The notes under the pieces are model-generated. The model did not search any database. It had not been told where the DNA came from and was given only the letters and a program-made list of their open reading frames with translations. Position numbers and translations under genes: made by a program. Shown here piece after piece: positions 39,947-47,123 of a DNA stretch of 64,000 bases. The stretch is from Paraburkholderia caffeinilytica (lineage in GTDB: Bacteria; Pseudomonadota; Gammaproteobacteria; Burkholderiales; Burkholderiaceae): assembly GCF_003368325.1 (NCBI RefSeq), contig NZ_CP031466.1, positions 496,001-560,000 on the forward strand. The letters run 5' to 3'. Position 1 is the first letter of the stretch, and every line of letters starts with the position of its first letter.

Positions 39947-40137
39947 GCAGTGAGGTTTTTGAGGAACGTGTAATGAATCGTACCCTCGATCTTAGCGGAC
40001 AAGGCTTAGGAGAAGCTTAGGTGCGGGCGGAAGCGATTGGCAGAATCATCCGGCGCCGGGCCGTGTAATCTGTCGATGCATGTCGGCGAACATGTCGACG
40101 GCGTAGGCGGGCATCAAAGGAGAAAGGAGATCAGAAC

Positions 40138-40251
40138 ATGGCGAAGATCGATCCGGACCGGTTGCTGACCAATCCCAAACCGCTGCGGGGCTTTGGCGCC
40201 AGAGGGCCGGGCGTCGCGCGGCTGGAACGCTTGCCGGGGCGATCGCGATGA
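40138..40251 (+). CDS. 37-aa leader peptide coupled to the GNAT gene
   Basis: A 38-codon frame (MAKIDPDRLLTNPKPLRG..., ending RLPGRSR) with a very strong double ribosome binding site (AAAGGAGAAAGGAGATC) 5-20 nt upstream. Its TGA (40249-40251) overlaps the ATG of the acetyltransferase (40248-40250) as ATGA. The GNAT gene has no ribosome binding site of its own, so this short frame probably drives its translation by coupling. No regulatory codon run or attenuator stem was seen. The peptide may also have its own function. Confidence 0.6.
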   Translation: MAKIDPDRLLTNPKPLRGFGARGPGVARLERLPGRSR

Positions 40252-41111
40252 ACCCGGACGAGCATCGTGATTTTATCGTGCGCACCATGTCGGCCGACGA
40301 CGTAGCCTTGTCGATCGAATGGGCTGCCGCGGAAGGATGGAACCCCGGCCTGCACGATGCCGAATGCTTTCGTGCCGGGGACCCGGATGGCTTTTTTATC
40401 GGAGCGTGGCGCGGCGAGCCGGTTGCCTGCATTTCGGCGGTTGCCTACGGCGAGCACTTCGGCTTTATCGGTCTGTATATCGTAAAGCCGGGGTTTCGCG
40501 GCAGAGGCTTTGGCATGCGCGTCTGGCAGCATGGCATGGAGTATCTGGGCAACCGCAATGTCGGACTGGACGGCGTCGTTGCCCAGCAGGCGAATTACAG
40601 AACGTCCGGTTTTCGGCTTGCGTATCGCAACATTCGCTTTCAGGGTGTCGTTCACGCCTTCGCCCAAGGTGCGTCGGGCTCGACCATTTTGAATGCGTCG
40701 GCGCTGCCGTTCGAGCGGTTGCTTGACTACGATCGCCAGTGCTTTCCCGCCGCGCGTGAGCGCTTTCTCGCCGCGTGGCTCGGCCAACCTGACGCCACTG
40801 CGCTGGCCGCGGTGCGCGACGGTCAGGTTGCGGGCTACGGTGTCCTGCGTCGTTGCAGAGCGGGAGGCAAGATCGGTCCGCTCTTCGCTGACAACGACGA
40901 GATCGCGGGCGATCTGTTCGACGCGTTGGTGGCGCGCATGCCGGGCGAGGTCATCGTCCTCGATGCGCCGGAGACCCATCCCGCCGCCGTCGCGTTGGCC
41001 GAGCGTTATGGCATGACGAGCGTCTTTGAAACCGCGCGGATGTACACGCGGGAACCGCCTGCTGTTCGAATCGAACGCGTGTTTGGCGTGACGTCATTCG
41101 AACTCGGGTGA
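40248..41111 (+). CDS. GNAT family N-acetyltransferase (two-domain)
   Basis: A 287-aa acetyltransferase. The N-terminal GNAT domain (about 9-130) has the acetyl-CoA loop VKPGFRGRGFGMRVWQHG (R/QxxGxG/A form). The C-terminal half (about 140-280) looks like a second, degenerate GNAT fold (LAAVRDGQVAGYGVLRRCRAGGKIGPLFADN), as in the YitH/acetyltransf_18 group. Substrate is unknown; antibiotic, amine or protein acetylation are all possible. It is translationally coupled to a 37-aa upstream frame. Confidence 0.85.
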   Translation: MNPDEHRDFIVRTMSADDVALSIEWAAAEGWNPGLHDAECFRAGDPDGFFIGAWRGEPVACISAVAYGEHFGFIGLYIVKPGFRGRGFGMRVWQHGMEYLGNRNVGLDGVVAQQANYRTSGFRLAYRNIRFQGVVHAFAQGASGSTILNASALPFERLLDYDRQCFPAARERFLAAWLGQPDATALAAVRDGQVAGYGVLRRCRAGGKIGPLFADNDEIAGDLFDALVARMPGEVIVLDAPETHPAAVALAERYGMTSVFETARMYTREPPAVRIERVFGVTSFELG

Positions 41112-41207
41112 TCGGAGCAGAGGTCTGCGCCTTTGCGTGCGTTGCCGTCCGCGGTGCGTCTCATGAACCGCAGGCGGCAAGCACATTGTTTGATACGAGT
41201 GTATGCG

Positions 41208-41513
41208 CTACTTCCATTTTGAGCCGAGCTTATCCAGTCCGGCTTTCATGAGGTCCTCCGGCAACATGACGACGCGGAATTCGCAGTCCGCGTTGAACTT
41301 CAGAAAGAATGGTTCCGCGAGTGCGGGGATTCCCGATGGATCGTCGAGGTTCACGACGAGTACCGCGCCGCGTGCTCCGTTCTGCTCGGTGAAGTAGGCG
41401 GCTTCCGGTTTTATTTCTTCAAGTATTCTCCCTATCACTTCGCCGGCAGTGCCATCGCGCACCAGCGTGTTGAACGGTTCGTGCGGTATACGTACGTTGA
41501 GAAGCAAGCGCAT
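41208..41513 (-). CDS. Small conserved-looking protein (DUF3303-like fold), function unknown
   Basis: A 101-aa soluble protein. The ATG at 41513 is preceded by AGGAGG at 5 nt, so this start is strong. The sequence (MRLLLNVRIPHEPFNTLVRDG..., then EEIKPEAAYFTEQNGARGAVLVVNLDDPSGIPALAEPFF) has the alternating strand/helix pattern of a small alpha-beta dimeric-barrel protein that could bind a ligand; a family such as DUF3303 is a guess. Stand-alone; neighbours give no clue. Confidence 0.7.
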   Translation of the reverse strand: MRLLLNVRIPHEPFNTLVRDGTAGEVIGRILEEIKPEAAYFTEQNGARGAVLVVNLDDPSGIPALAEPFFLKFNADCEFRVVMLPEDLMKAGLDKLGSKWK

Positions 41514-41693
41514 GTCATCCTCCTGGTTGACGCCCAAAGGGCATCTTAAGGATAGGCGCTTTATGCTTAGGTGTAGGCGTCGATGTTGGCTTCGATCAGT
41601 TCGCGAACGCGGTCGGACTGCACGTGCGATCATCGGCCCGTCGTGCTGCGACCCGCCTCGGCATGAAAAAAGAATCCCATACCCTGCATCGGC

Positions 41694-42362
41694 TCAGTTG
41701 CCGAACAACGAGGTCTGCGTCCCGCAGCCTGGCGCAGGGCGTGCCGGCTTCACAGGCGTTTCCCGGACCACCGTTTCCGGCGTTGCGGTTGAAGCCGCAG
41801 TGGCAGTCGCAGTTGCAGTTGCACTTGCAGTCGTGGTTGCGGTCGCAGCGGCATTCGAATCCGCCGCCGCTTCCAGCGAAGTCTGCCCGGCTTCGAGCGA
41901 CAGAAGAAACATCTTGTTCGCCAGTCCGCCGGCAAAGCCGGTGAGATCGCCGGACGCGCCGATCACGCGATGACACGGCGCCACGATGGAGATCGGATTC
42001 CTGCCGTTCGCGGCGCCCACCGCCCGCACCGCGTTGATGTTTCCGATTTGCGTAGCGATGTCCGCGTAGCTGCGCGTCTCGCCGAACGGAATCGTCAGAA
42101 GCGCCGCCCAAACTTTCTTCTGGAAGTCCGTTCCCTGGAAGTCGAGTTCAAGGTCGAACCGGTTTCTCGCTCCTGCGAAATACTCGGTCAACTGCCGCTC
42201 GGTTTCGATCAGGATCGGGCGGTCGTTGGCCTCGGCCATTTCGGGCAGGCGCACCCGGTTCGGCTTATCGTTCTCCCACAGAATGGCGGCGAGCCGGTTA
42301 CCGTTTGCAACGAGCTTCAGCTCGCCGACGGGCGAATTCATGAGTCTGTATGCGTATGTCAC
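41694..42362 (-). CDS. ogt: O6-methylguanine-DNA methyltransferase with Ala/Thr-rich tail
   Basis: A 222-aa methylated-DNA-protein-cysteine S-methyltransferase (EC 2.1.1.63). The catalytic part is residues 1-160 with the acceptor motif PCHRVIG (C130), the recognition helix RSYADIATQIGN and the SLEA end of the fold. Residues 165-222 are an unusual low-complexity extension rich in Ala and Thr (TATATATAAST) that ends with QTSLF (216-220) then GN. QTSLF resembles the beta-sliding-clamp-binding consensus QLxLF, which would bring the enzyme to the replisome; this is an inference. The tail is coded by degenerate 6-bp repeats. Confidence 0.92.
   Translation of the reverse strand: MTYAYRLMNSPVGELKLVANGNRLAAILWENDKPNRVRLPEMAEANDRPILIETERQLTEYFAGARNRFDLELDFQGTDFQKKVWAALLTIPFGETRSYADIATQIGNINAVRAVGAANGRNPISIVAPCHRVIGASGDLTGFAGGLANKMFLLSLEAGQTSLEAAADSNAAATATTTASATATATATAASTATPETVVRETPVKPARPAPGCGTQTSLFGN
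41785..41860 (-). repeat. Degenerate hexanucleotide repeat coding the Ala/Thr tail of Ogt
   Basis: On the plus strand the units are variants of GCAGTT / GCAGTC / GCGGTC / GTGGTT. They encode Ala-Thr pairs on the minus strand. Slippage here would vary the length of the methyltransferase tail in frame. Confidence 0.6.
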
Positions 42363-42523
42363 TTTGCTGGTTTCCCGGCTGGCTGGAGGCTGAGATGGCT
42401 TCGCGCGAGGTTGAGAACGCGCTCTGCAATGGCTCCGATATTTGACAGCTTAACCTTCGCCCTCGCTGAGGTCACGCCGGATCTTGCTATCCAATTCCGC
42501 GTGCGGCCCGCGACTCAGTAGAA

Positions 42524-43939
42524 TTGATACCCTCGGCACATCGCTTACCGGCAACTGAACTCTTCTCCACGACTGTGACAGCCACCCTCGAACAACTGCG
42601 GGCCGGACAACTGGCGGGTACGCGCCGGCTCAAACTGGCGTGCGGGCTGAGCGAATTTCCACGTGAGATTTTCGATCTGGCCGACACGCTGGAAATTCTC
42701 GACCTATCGGGCAATGCGCTCTCAACGCTGCCTGACGATTTGCCGCGGCTCGGCAAGCTGCGCATTCTCTTTGCCTCTGACAATCCCTTCACTGAATTGC
42801 CGGAAGTCCTCGGGCAGTGTTCGCAACTGAGCATGGTCGGCTTCAAGGCGAATCGCATTCGCAAGGTGTCGGGTCGATCGCTGCCGCCGCTGCTGCGCTG
42901 GCTGATCCTCACGGACAACGAGATCGCGGCACTGCCGCCGGAAATCGGCGCCTGTACGGAACTTCAGAAGCTGATGCTTGCGGGTAACCGGTTGCGCACA
43001 CTGCCCGAAGAACTGGCCGCGTGCTCGCGGCTCGAACTGCTGCGTCTCGCGGCGAATCAACTCAGCGGACTGCCTGCGTGGCTGCTGCGCCTGCCGCGGC
43101 TGTCCTGGCTGGCTTTCGCCGGCAATCCGTTCAGCGAAGCGGCGGAGACGGCGGCGCTGACCGATACGCCAATTGCCGATATTCGATGGGACGAGTTGAA
43201 ACTCGAACAGCAGTTAGGCGAGGGCGCGTCCGGTGTCATTTATCGTGCGGCGCTTCTTGCCCGTCATGGCGATGCGAAGAGACCGGTGGCCGTCAAGTTG
43301 TTCAAGGGCGCGGTCACGAGCGATGGGTTGCCGGACTGCGAGATGGCGGCCTGCATTCGTGCCGGCGATCATCCGAATCTGATTCCGGTGGTGGGCAAGG
43401 TGAAAGACCATCCGACGGGCGCACATGGCCTGGTGATGGAACTGATCGACCCGCAATTCACGAACCTTGCCGGACCACCGAGCCTCGAGTCATGCACGCG
43501 TGACATCTACGGCGCCGATACGCGCTTCGAGTCGGCCTCGGTGCTACGCATGGCATACGGCATGGCGTCGGCGGCGTGTCATCTGCATGGGCAAGGCGTG
43601 ATGCATGGCGATCTGTATGCGCACAATATTCTGCATTGCGGGCAGGGCCGCGCGTTGCTGGGAGATTTTGGCGCGGCGTCTTTCTATGCGATTGATGATC
43701 CGGACTTGCGCTCTGCGATGCAGCGGCTGGAAGTCAGGGCATATGGTTGTCTGCTCGAGGAGTTGATCGACCGATGCGTCTGGCGGGATGCAGACGTAGC
43801 GGCGCAGCTCGTAGCGTTGAAAGAGACTTGCCTGAGCGAGGATATCGGCAGCCGGCCGCTGTTCGACGAAATCGCTTCTGTTTTGCAGCGGCTAACGAGT
43901 GCCGGCGATCGGGACGCAACGGCGGTGGCGGCGGTTTGA
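42524..43939 (+). CDS. Leucine-rich-repeat protein kinase fusion
   Basis: A 471-aa cytoplasmic protein. Residues about 35-205 are six or more leucine-rich repeats of the SDS22/PIRL type (LEILDLSGNALSTLPDDL, ELQKLMLAGNRLRTLPEEL). Residues 225-455 are a protein kinase: GEGASG loop (232-237), K258 in VAVKLF, E273, catalytic HGDLYAHNIL (D363, N368) and DFG (381-383). The HRD arginine is Gly (HGD). No membrane or PASTA segment. The start is uncertain: TTG at 42524 or GTG at 42575; neither has a clear ribosome binding site. It may phosphorylate Ser/Thr or small molecules; target unknown. Confidence 0.85.
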   Translation: MIPSAHRLPATELFSTTVTATLEQLRAGQLAGTRRLKLACGLSEFPREIFDLADTLEILDLSGNALSTLPDDLPRLGKLRILFASDNPFTELPEVLGQCSQLSMVGFKANRIRKVSGRSLPPLLRWLILTDNEIAALPPEIGACTELQKLMLAGNRLRTLPEELAACSRLELLRLAANQLSGLPAWLLRLPRLSWLAFAGNPFSEAAETAALTDTPIADIRWDELKLEQQLGEGASGVIYRAALLARHGDAKRPVAVKLFKGAVTSDGLPDCEMAACIRAGDHPNLIPVVGKVKDHPTGAHGLVMELIDPQFTNLAGPPSLESCTRDIYGADTRFESASVLRMAYGMASAACHLHGQGVMHGDLYAHNILHCGQGRALLGDFGAASFYAIDDPDLRSAMQRLEVRAYGCLLEELIDRCVWRDADVAAQLVALKETCLSEDIGSRPLFDEIASVLQRLTSAGDRDATAVAAV

Positions 43940-44000
43940 TCCGTCGTCTGCGTGTACGCGAAGCAAGCATTCGTCCGTGTGGTTCAAGGAGAGAAAATCG

Positions 44001-44963
44001 ATGACGCAGAGAATGCGCCGCCGCGTGCTGGTTGCCGGCACGCTTGCTGCGGCAGGCCTGACAGGCGGGGCTCGTGTCGATGCCATGCAGGGCGGCAAGC
44101 GGAAGATCGCCCTTGTGTTGAAGTCGATGACCGATCCGTTCACGGTAGCCATGACCAACGCTGCGCAAAACTATCAGCAGCACTTTGCGTCGCAGTTCGG
44201 GCTGACCATTCGCGGTACGGCAACGGAGAGCGACACTGCCGCGCAGATCCGAATGGTGGACGAGTTGATCAAGGCGAGGATGAACGCGATCGTCATCGCG
44301 CCGACGGACTCGAAGGCGCTGACAGCGATTGTGGCGCGAGGGATCAAGGCCGGCATCATCATGGTCACCATCGATAACCCGCTCGATGACGCGTCTCAGG
44401 ATGCCGCCCATATCTCCGTGCCCTTCGTCGGGCCGAACAATCGCAACGGCGCGAAGCAGGTGGGCGACTATCTTGCCGGACGCCTCAAGGCCGGCGATCA
44501 GGTCGGAATCATCGAAGGCATTTCCGCCGACCGCAATGCGCAGCAACGCACGGCCGGCAGCAAGGACGCAATGAGCGCGGCCGGCATGAAGATCGTCGCC
44601 GTACAGGCCGCCGACTGGGACTACGGGAAAGGACGGGATGCCGCGTCGAAGATGTTGGGAGACTATCCGCAGATCCGTGCGTTGATGTGCGGTAACGACA
44701 ATATGGCGATGGGGGCGGTGGATGCCGTTCGCGATGCGGGGAGAACCGGCGGGGTCTATGTCACCGGGTATAACGACAGCGACGCGATCAAGCCCTTGCT
44801 CGCCGACGGCCGGGTGCTCGCGACGATGAATCAGTTTGCCGATCGGCAAGCTGTGTTCGGCGTCGACGTGGCGTTGAAGGCCGTCACTGAACGCAGAAAG
44901 CAGAGCGACTTGTCGCGGTTCATTGAAACGCCGCTGCAACTGGTGACGGGCGTGGGTCGCTGA
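44001..44963 (+). CDS. Orphan periplasmic sugar-binding protein (family 2 type)
   Basis: A 320-aa exported protein with AAGGAG upstream and an RR-containing signal peptide (MTQRMRRRVLVAGTLAAAGL, cleavage near VDA at about residue 28). It has the RbsB/LacI-like periplasmic fold: LVLKSMTDPFTVAM, VDELIKARMNAIVIAPTDSKAL, IVMVTIDNPL-type segment and GVYVTGYNDSDAIKPLLADG. No permease or ATPase is adjacent, so it is either served by a distant ABC transporter or acts in sensing. It follows the kinase by 61 bp, on the same strand. Confidence 0.87.
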   Translation: MTQRMRRRVLVAGTLAAAGLTGGARVDAMQGGKRKIALVLKSMTDPFTVAMTNAAQNYQQHFASQFGLTIRGTATESDTAAQIRMVDELIKARMNAIVIAPTDSKALTAIVARGIKAGIIMVTIDNPLDDASQDAAHISVPFVGPNNRNGAKQVGDYLAGRLKAGDQVGIIEGISADRNAQQRTAGSKDAMSAAGMKIVAVQAADWDYGKGRDAASKMLGDYPQIRALMCGNDNMAMGAVDAVRDAGRTGGVYVTGYNDSDAIKPLLADGRVLATMNQFADRQAVFGVDVALKAVTERRKQSDLSRFIETPLQLVTGVGR

Positions 44964-45034
44964 GGTAAGCAATCCATTGGATGTTGCCCCGCGGTGCCCG
45001 CGCAAACCTCACGGGCACACGCCCGATGCATGGC

Positions 45035-45877
45035 TCACCCGGACCGGACTTTCCGTTGCCACGGATCGCACTTCGCGGCGTTACCCTCGTCTTTATCGAC
45101 ACCGCTTTCCTCGTCGATCCACCGCCGGGCCCATTCGAGCGCGTACTGCTGTGCGGCCTCGAAGCTCGTGAAGCTCGGACCGATTAACCCGGAACGGGCG
45201 ACTCGCTGTGCGTTCCGCACGATCTCGGCCCAGCCACGGAACCGGGCGTTCGCCACCCGATCGGCGGCCACGTACATGACGTAGCCACGCGGGTCGGAAT
45301 CACGTTTGCCTTGCGAGGCGAGGCCCATCCACGGCGAGGCAGGCCGATGGATGGATTGAGGGAGTGTCATCGGGGCGCGGGGTTCGAGGCGATCGGGCAC
45401 AGCATGCGAAGAATCCTGGAGCTGCCGTGCGACTTGCGTGAACGTATCCGCGGTATGGGACGGCTGGCGCGTGGCATGCGGTGTTTGCCAGGACGCCTGA
45501 CTTGTCCAGTACACCTTGCGAAGGCCTTCATCCTTGGATTGACGCTCAACGGAGCGCGGTTGGGCATGTTGCGGTTTCAACAGGCCATCCGGACCGCAAC
45601 GGAACGTGCGGCCGCCGTTCGAAAGAAGCCTGTGCATTTCCGCAAGAGCGCCGGTCGAACGCCACTTTTCGAACCGCGACCGGCACGTCGGCACCGAGGG
45701 ATAGATGGCGGGCAACCTGGACCAGGGTTCGCCGGTCACCAGGACCCACAGCACGGCATTCGCCACGAGACGAACTTGTGCGCGAGGCCGGCCGCGCTGC
45801 CCATGGACGATGGCGTCATCCGACAGAACGGGCGCCAGCAGAAGCCACTCTTCGTTACTGATTTCGTTGAAATGCAC
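45035..45877 (-). CDS. IS5-transposase-N-domain protein fused to a WARRWID domain (probably domesticated)
   Basis: A 280-aa protein starting with GTG at 45877. Residues 1-85 (ISNEEWLLLAPVLSD, GRPRAQVRLVANAVLWVLVTGEPW, CRSRFEKWRSTGALAEM) match the N-terminal DUF4096-type domain of IS5-family transposases. The DDE catalytic domain is absent. Instead a variable linker leads to a C-terminal domain (about 195-262) with RGYVMYVAADRV, RFRGWAEIV and FTSFEAAQQYALEWARRWID. A related domain stands alone in the 77-aa protein at 62712. No terminal inverted repeats or target duplication were seen, so it is probably a domesticated DNA-binding protein. It lies 52 bp after a small uncharacterised gene in the same direction. 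Confidence 0.75.
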   Translation of the reverse strand: MHFNEISNEEWLLLAPVLSDDAIVHGQRGRPRAQVRLVANAVLWVLVTGEPWSRLPAIYPSVPTCRSRFEKWRSTGALAEMHRLLSNGGRTFRCGPDGLLKPQHAQPRSVERQSKDEGLRKVYWTSQASWQTPHATRQPSHTADTFTQVARQLQDSSHAVPDRLEPRAPMTLPQSIHRPASPWMGLASQGKRDSDPRGYVMYVAADRVANARFRGWAEIVRNAQRVARSGLIGPSFTSFEAAQQYALEWARRWIDEESGVDKDEGNAAKCDPWQRKVRSG

Positions 45878-45929
45878 GCTGTTTCCCCCATACCAGTTGC
45901 GTTACGCGGGTTCAATATCCCCGTTCACG

Positions 45930-46238
45930 CTACCCGTTGCTCATCGCCCGCGTTGCCGTGGACGACTGGACAAGGAGATCTTCGACGCAATCCGATAACT
46001 CGCAGAGCTCCTGAAATGACGCACTGTTGGCGTCCAGCAGATGATGCCGTCTGAGGTCGCGTAGTGCATTGCCGAGGCGCCGGATGGCTTCCGGATCGCT
46101 GTTCGTCAGCGGCCAGCCTTTTAGCAAATACGTCAGCGGCACGACGCTTCTGCTTTCGCACCACACATCGAATAGCTGCATGCACTTCGCGTTGATATGC
46201 TCAACCTCGTTTTCTCGCTCAGACAAATACGGAACCAT
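45930..46238 (-). CDS. Uncharacterised small protein, paralogue of the gene at 34555
   Basis: A 102-aa soluble protein (ATG 46238; a TTG at 46253 would add five residues). Its core INAKCMQLFDVWCESRSVV followed by PLTYLLKGWPLTN matches that of the 132-aa protein heading the two-component operon; the C-terminal part differs and is shorter. No known family. It lies 52 bp upstream of the transposase-domain gene on the same strand, so the two are probably one transcript. The 15-bp dyad at 46347-46361 is about 110 bp upstream, as for the paralogue. Confidence 0.7.
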   Translation of the reverse strand: MVPYLSERENEVEHINAKCMQLFDVWCESRSVVPLTYLLKGWPLTNSDPEAIRRLGNALRDLRRHHLLDANSASFQELCELSDCVEDLLVQSSTATRAMSNG

Positions 46239-46569
46239 GACCACGCTCAGCAACAGGACGATTGATGTATCTTCATCCTATGCGGACAGTTATCGCGGCG
46301 CTGTCAGGACATGAAGAAAGAGAGGCCGGTCAATGCTGAACTTGATGTCAGGAAATCCTTATGCGCTGCCTGCGTTTTCTCTGCTGACTCGGCGCAACGG
46401 CAGTCTGAACTGGGTGTCGATACGTTTAGATAGGGTGTTGCCGCCGAATAACCGACGCTGTATTGATCAGTGTAGCGGTCGGATTAGGGGAATCCTGACA
46501 TACGAATCAGCTGTTCCTTAGCGAACAATCCGTTGCTCCCGACGGAACCGCCGCTTCCGGCACCTTACG
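46239..46569. other. 331-bp divergent intergenic region with repeated TGTCAGGA
   Basis: Separates the minus-strand small paralogue from a plus-strand small two-gene module. TGTCAGGA occurs at 46302-46309, 46346-46353 and, inverted, at 46493-46500. No gene was recognised in it. Confidence 0.5.
46347..46361 (-). promoter_or_regulatory. Dyad TAAGGATTTCCTGAC, candidate response-regulator site
   Basis: Exact copy (minus strand) of the 15-mer at 35058-35072. Form TnAGGAxxTCCTnA. It is about 110 bp upstream of the small paralogue start. A related sequence, TGTCAGGATTCCCC, is found inverted at 46487-46500, 70 bp before the plus-strand gene at 46570. Confidence 0.45.
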
Positions 46570-46881
46570 ATGGCTTCACTTGCATCATGGAGTGCAGACA
46601 TCGTGGCTGAAAAATCGTTGCGTGGGCTGGTTGGAAAGCTGCTGGGCACGGAATGCCGCCAGTCGGTCCGCGTGCTGTCGATACATCGTTCGCGATCCGG
46701 CCGGACTCGTCGTGTGTGCCTCGAGGTGCAACGGCCGGCCGGTTCACTCGCCCTGTTTTTCTTTCGCCACAGCGATGGAATGTGGCATGTGTTTCCGCCC
46801 GGAGACGCTCGTCCTTCGATGAGCGCCGCCGTGTTGCCGCAGAACGGCGAGACAATGGCGAAGGAGGCAGCGCATGGCTGA
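46570..46881 (+). CDS. Small hypothetical protein, first of a two-gene module
   Basis: A 103-aa frame from ATG 46570. The sequence (IVAEKSLRGLVGKLLGTECRQ, VCLEVQRPAGSLALFFFRHSDGMWHVFPPG) has mixed strands and a protein-like middle but no recognised family. There is no clear ribosome binding site. Its stop overlaps the start of the next small gene by 8 nt, in another frame, so coupling is likely. Confidence 0.5.
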   Translation: MASLASWSADIVAEKSLRGLVGKLLGTECRQSVRVLSIHRSRSGRTRRVCLEVQRPAGSLALFFFRHSDGMWHVFPPGDARPSMSAAVLPQNGETMAKEAAHG

Positions 46882-47083
46882 AAACCTGTCGAGCGGATTT
46901 CCGCAGGACGAATCAGGTCTGCGTGCATGGATGCTGGCATGGTACGACCATGCTGTTTCGGTCGGTTTTCTCAGCCCGCCGTTCATCCTGAACGACGTGA
47001 CGGCTGAACGCCTTGAGGGCTACTTCAGAGTGGGACTCACGCCGGCCGAAGGCGCGGAAGCATTTTTCGGCGTCGCGCACTGA
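46874..47083 (+). CDS. Small hypothetical protein, second of a two-gene module
   Basis: A 69-aa acidic, aromatic-rich frame (MAENLSSGFPQDESGLRAWM..., then HAVSVGFLSPPFILND and YFRVGLTPAEGAEAFFGV). GGAGG lies 7 nt upstream of the ATG, a strong ribosome binding site, and the composition is protein-like. No family recognised. It overlaps the previous frame by 8 nt and ends 40 bp before the convergent EgtB-like gene. Confidence 0.6.
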   Translation: MAENLSSGFPQDESGLRAWMLAWYDHAVSVGFLSPPFILNDVTAERLEGYFRVGLTPAEGAEAFFGVAH

Positions 47084-47123
47084 TTTCGGCACGGCGATAT
47101 TCGACGCATTTCAGGCCGTCAGG

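Noticed and set aside
45035..45877. An active IS5-family insertion sequence
   Set aside because: No DDE catalytic core, no terminal inverted repeats and no target-site duplication were found; the frame is intact and fused to another domain.
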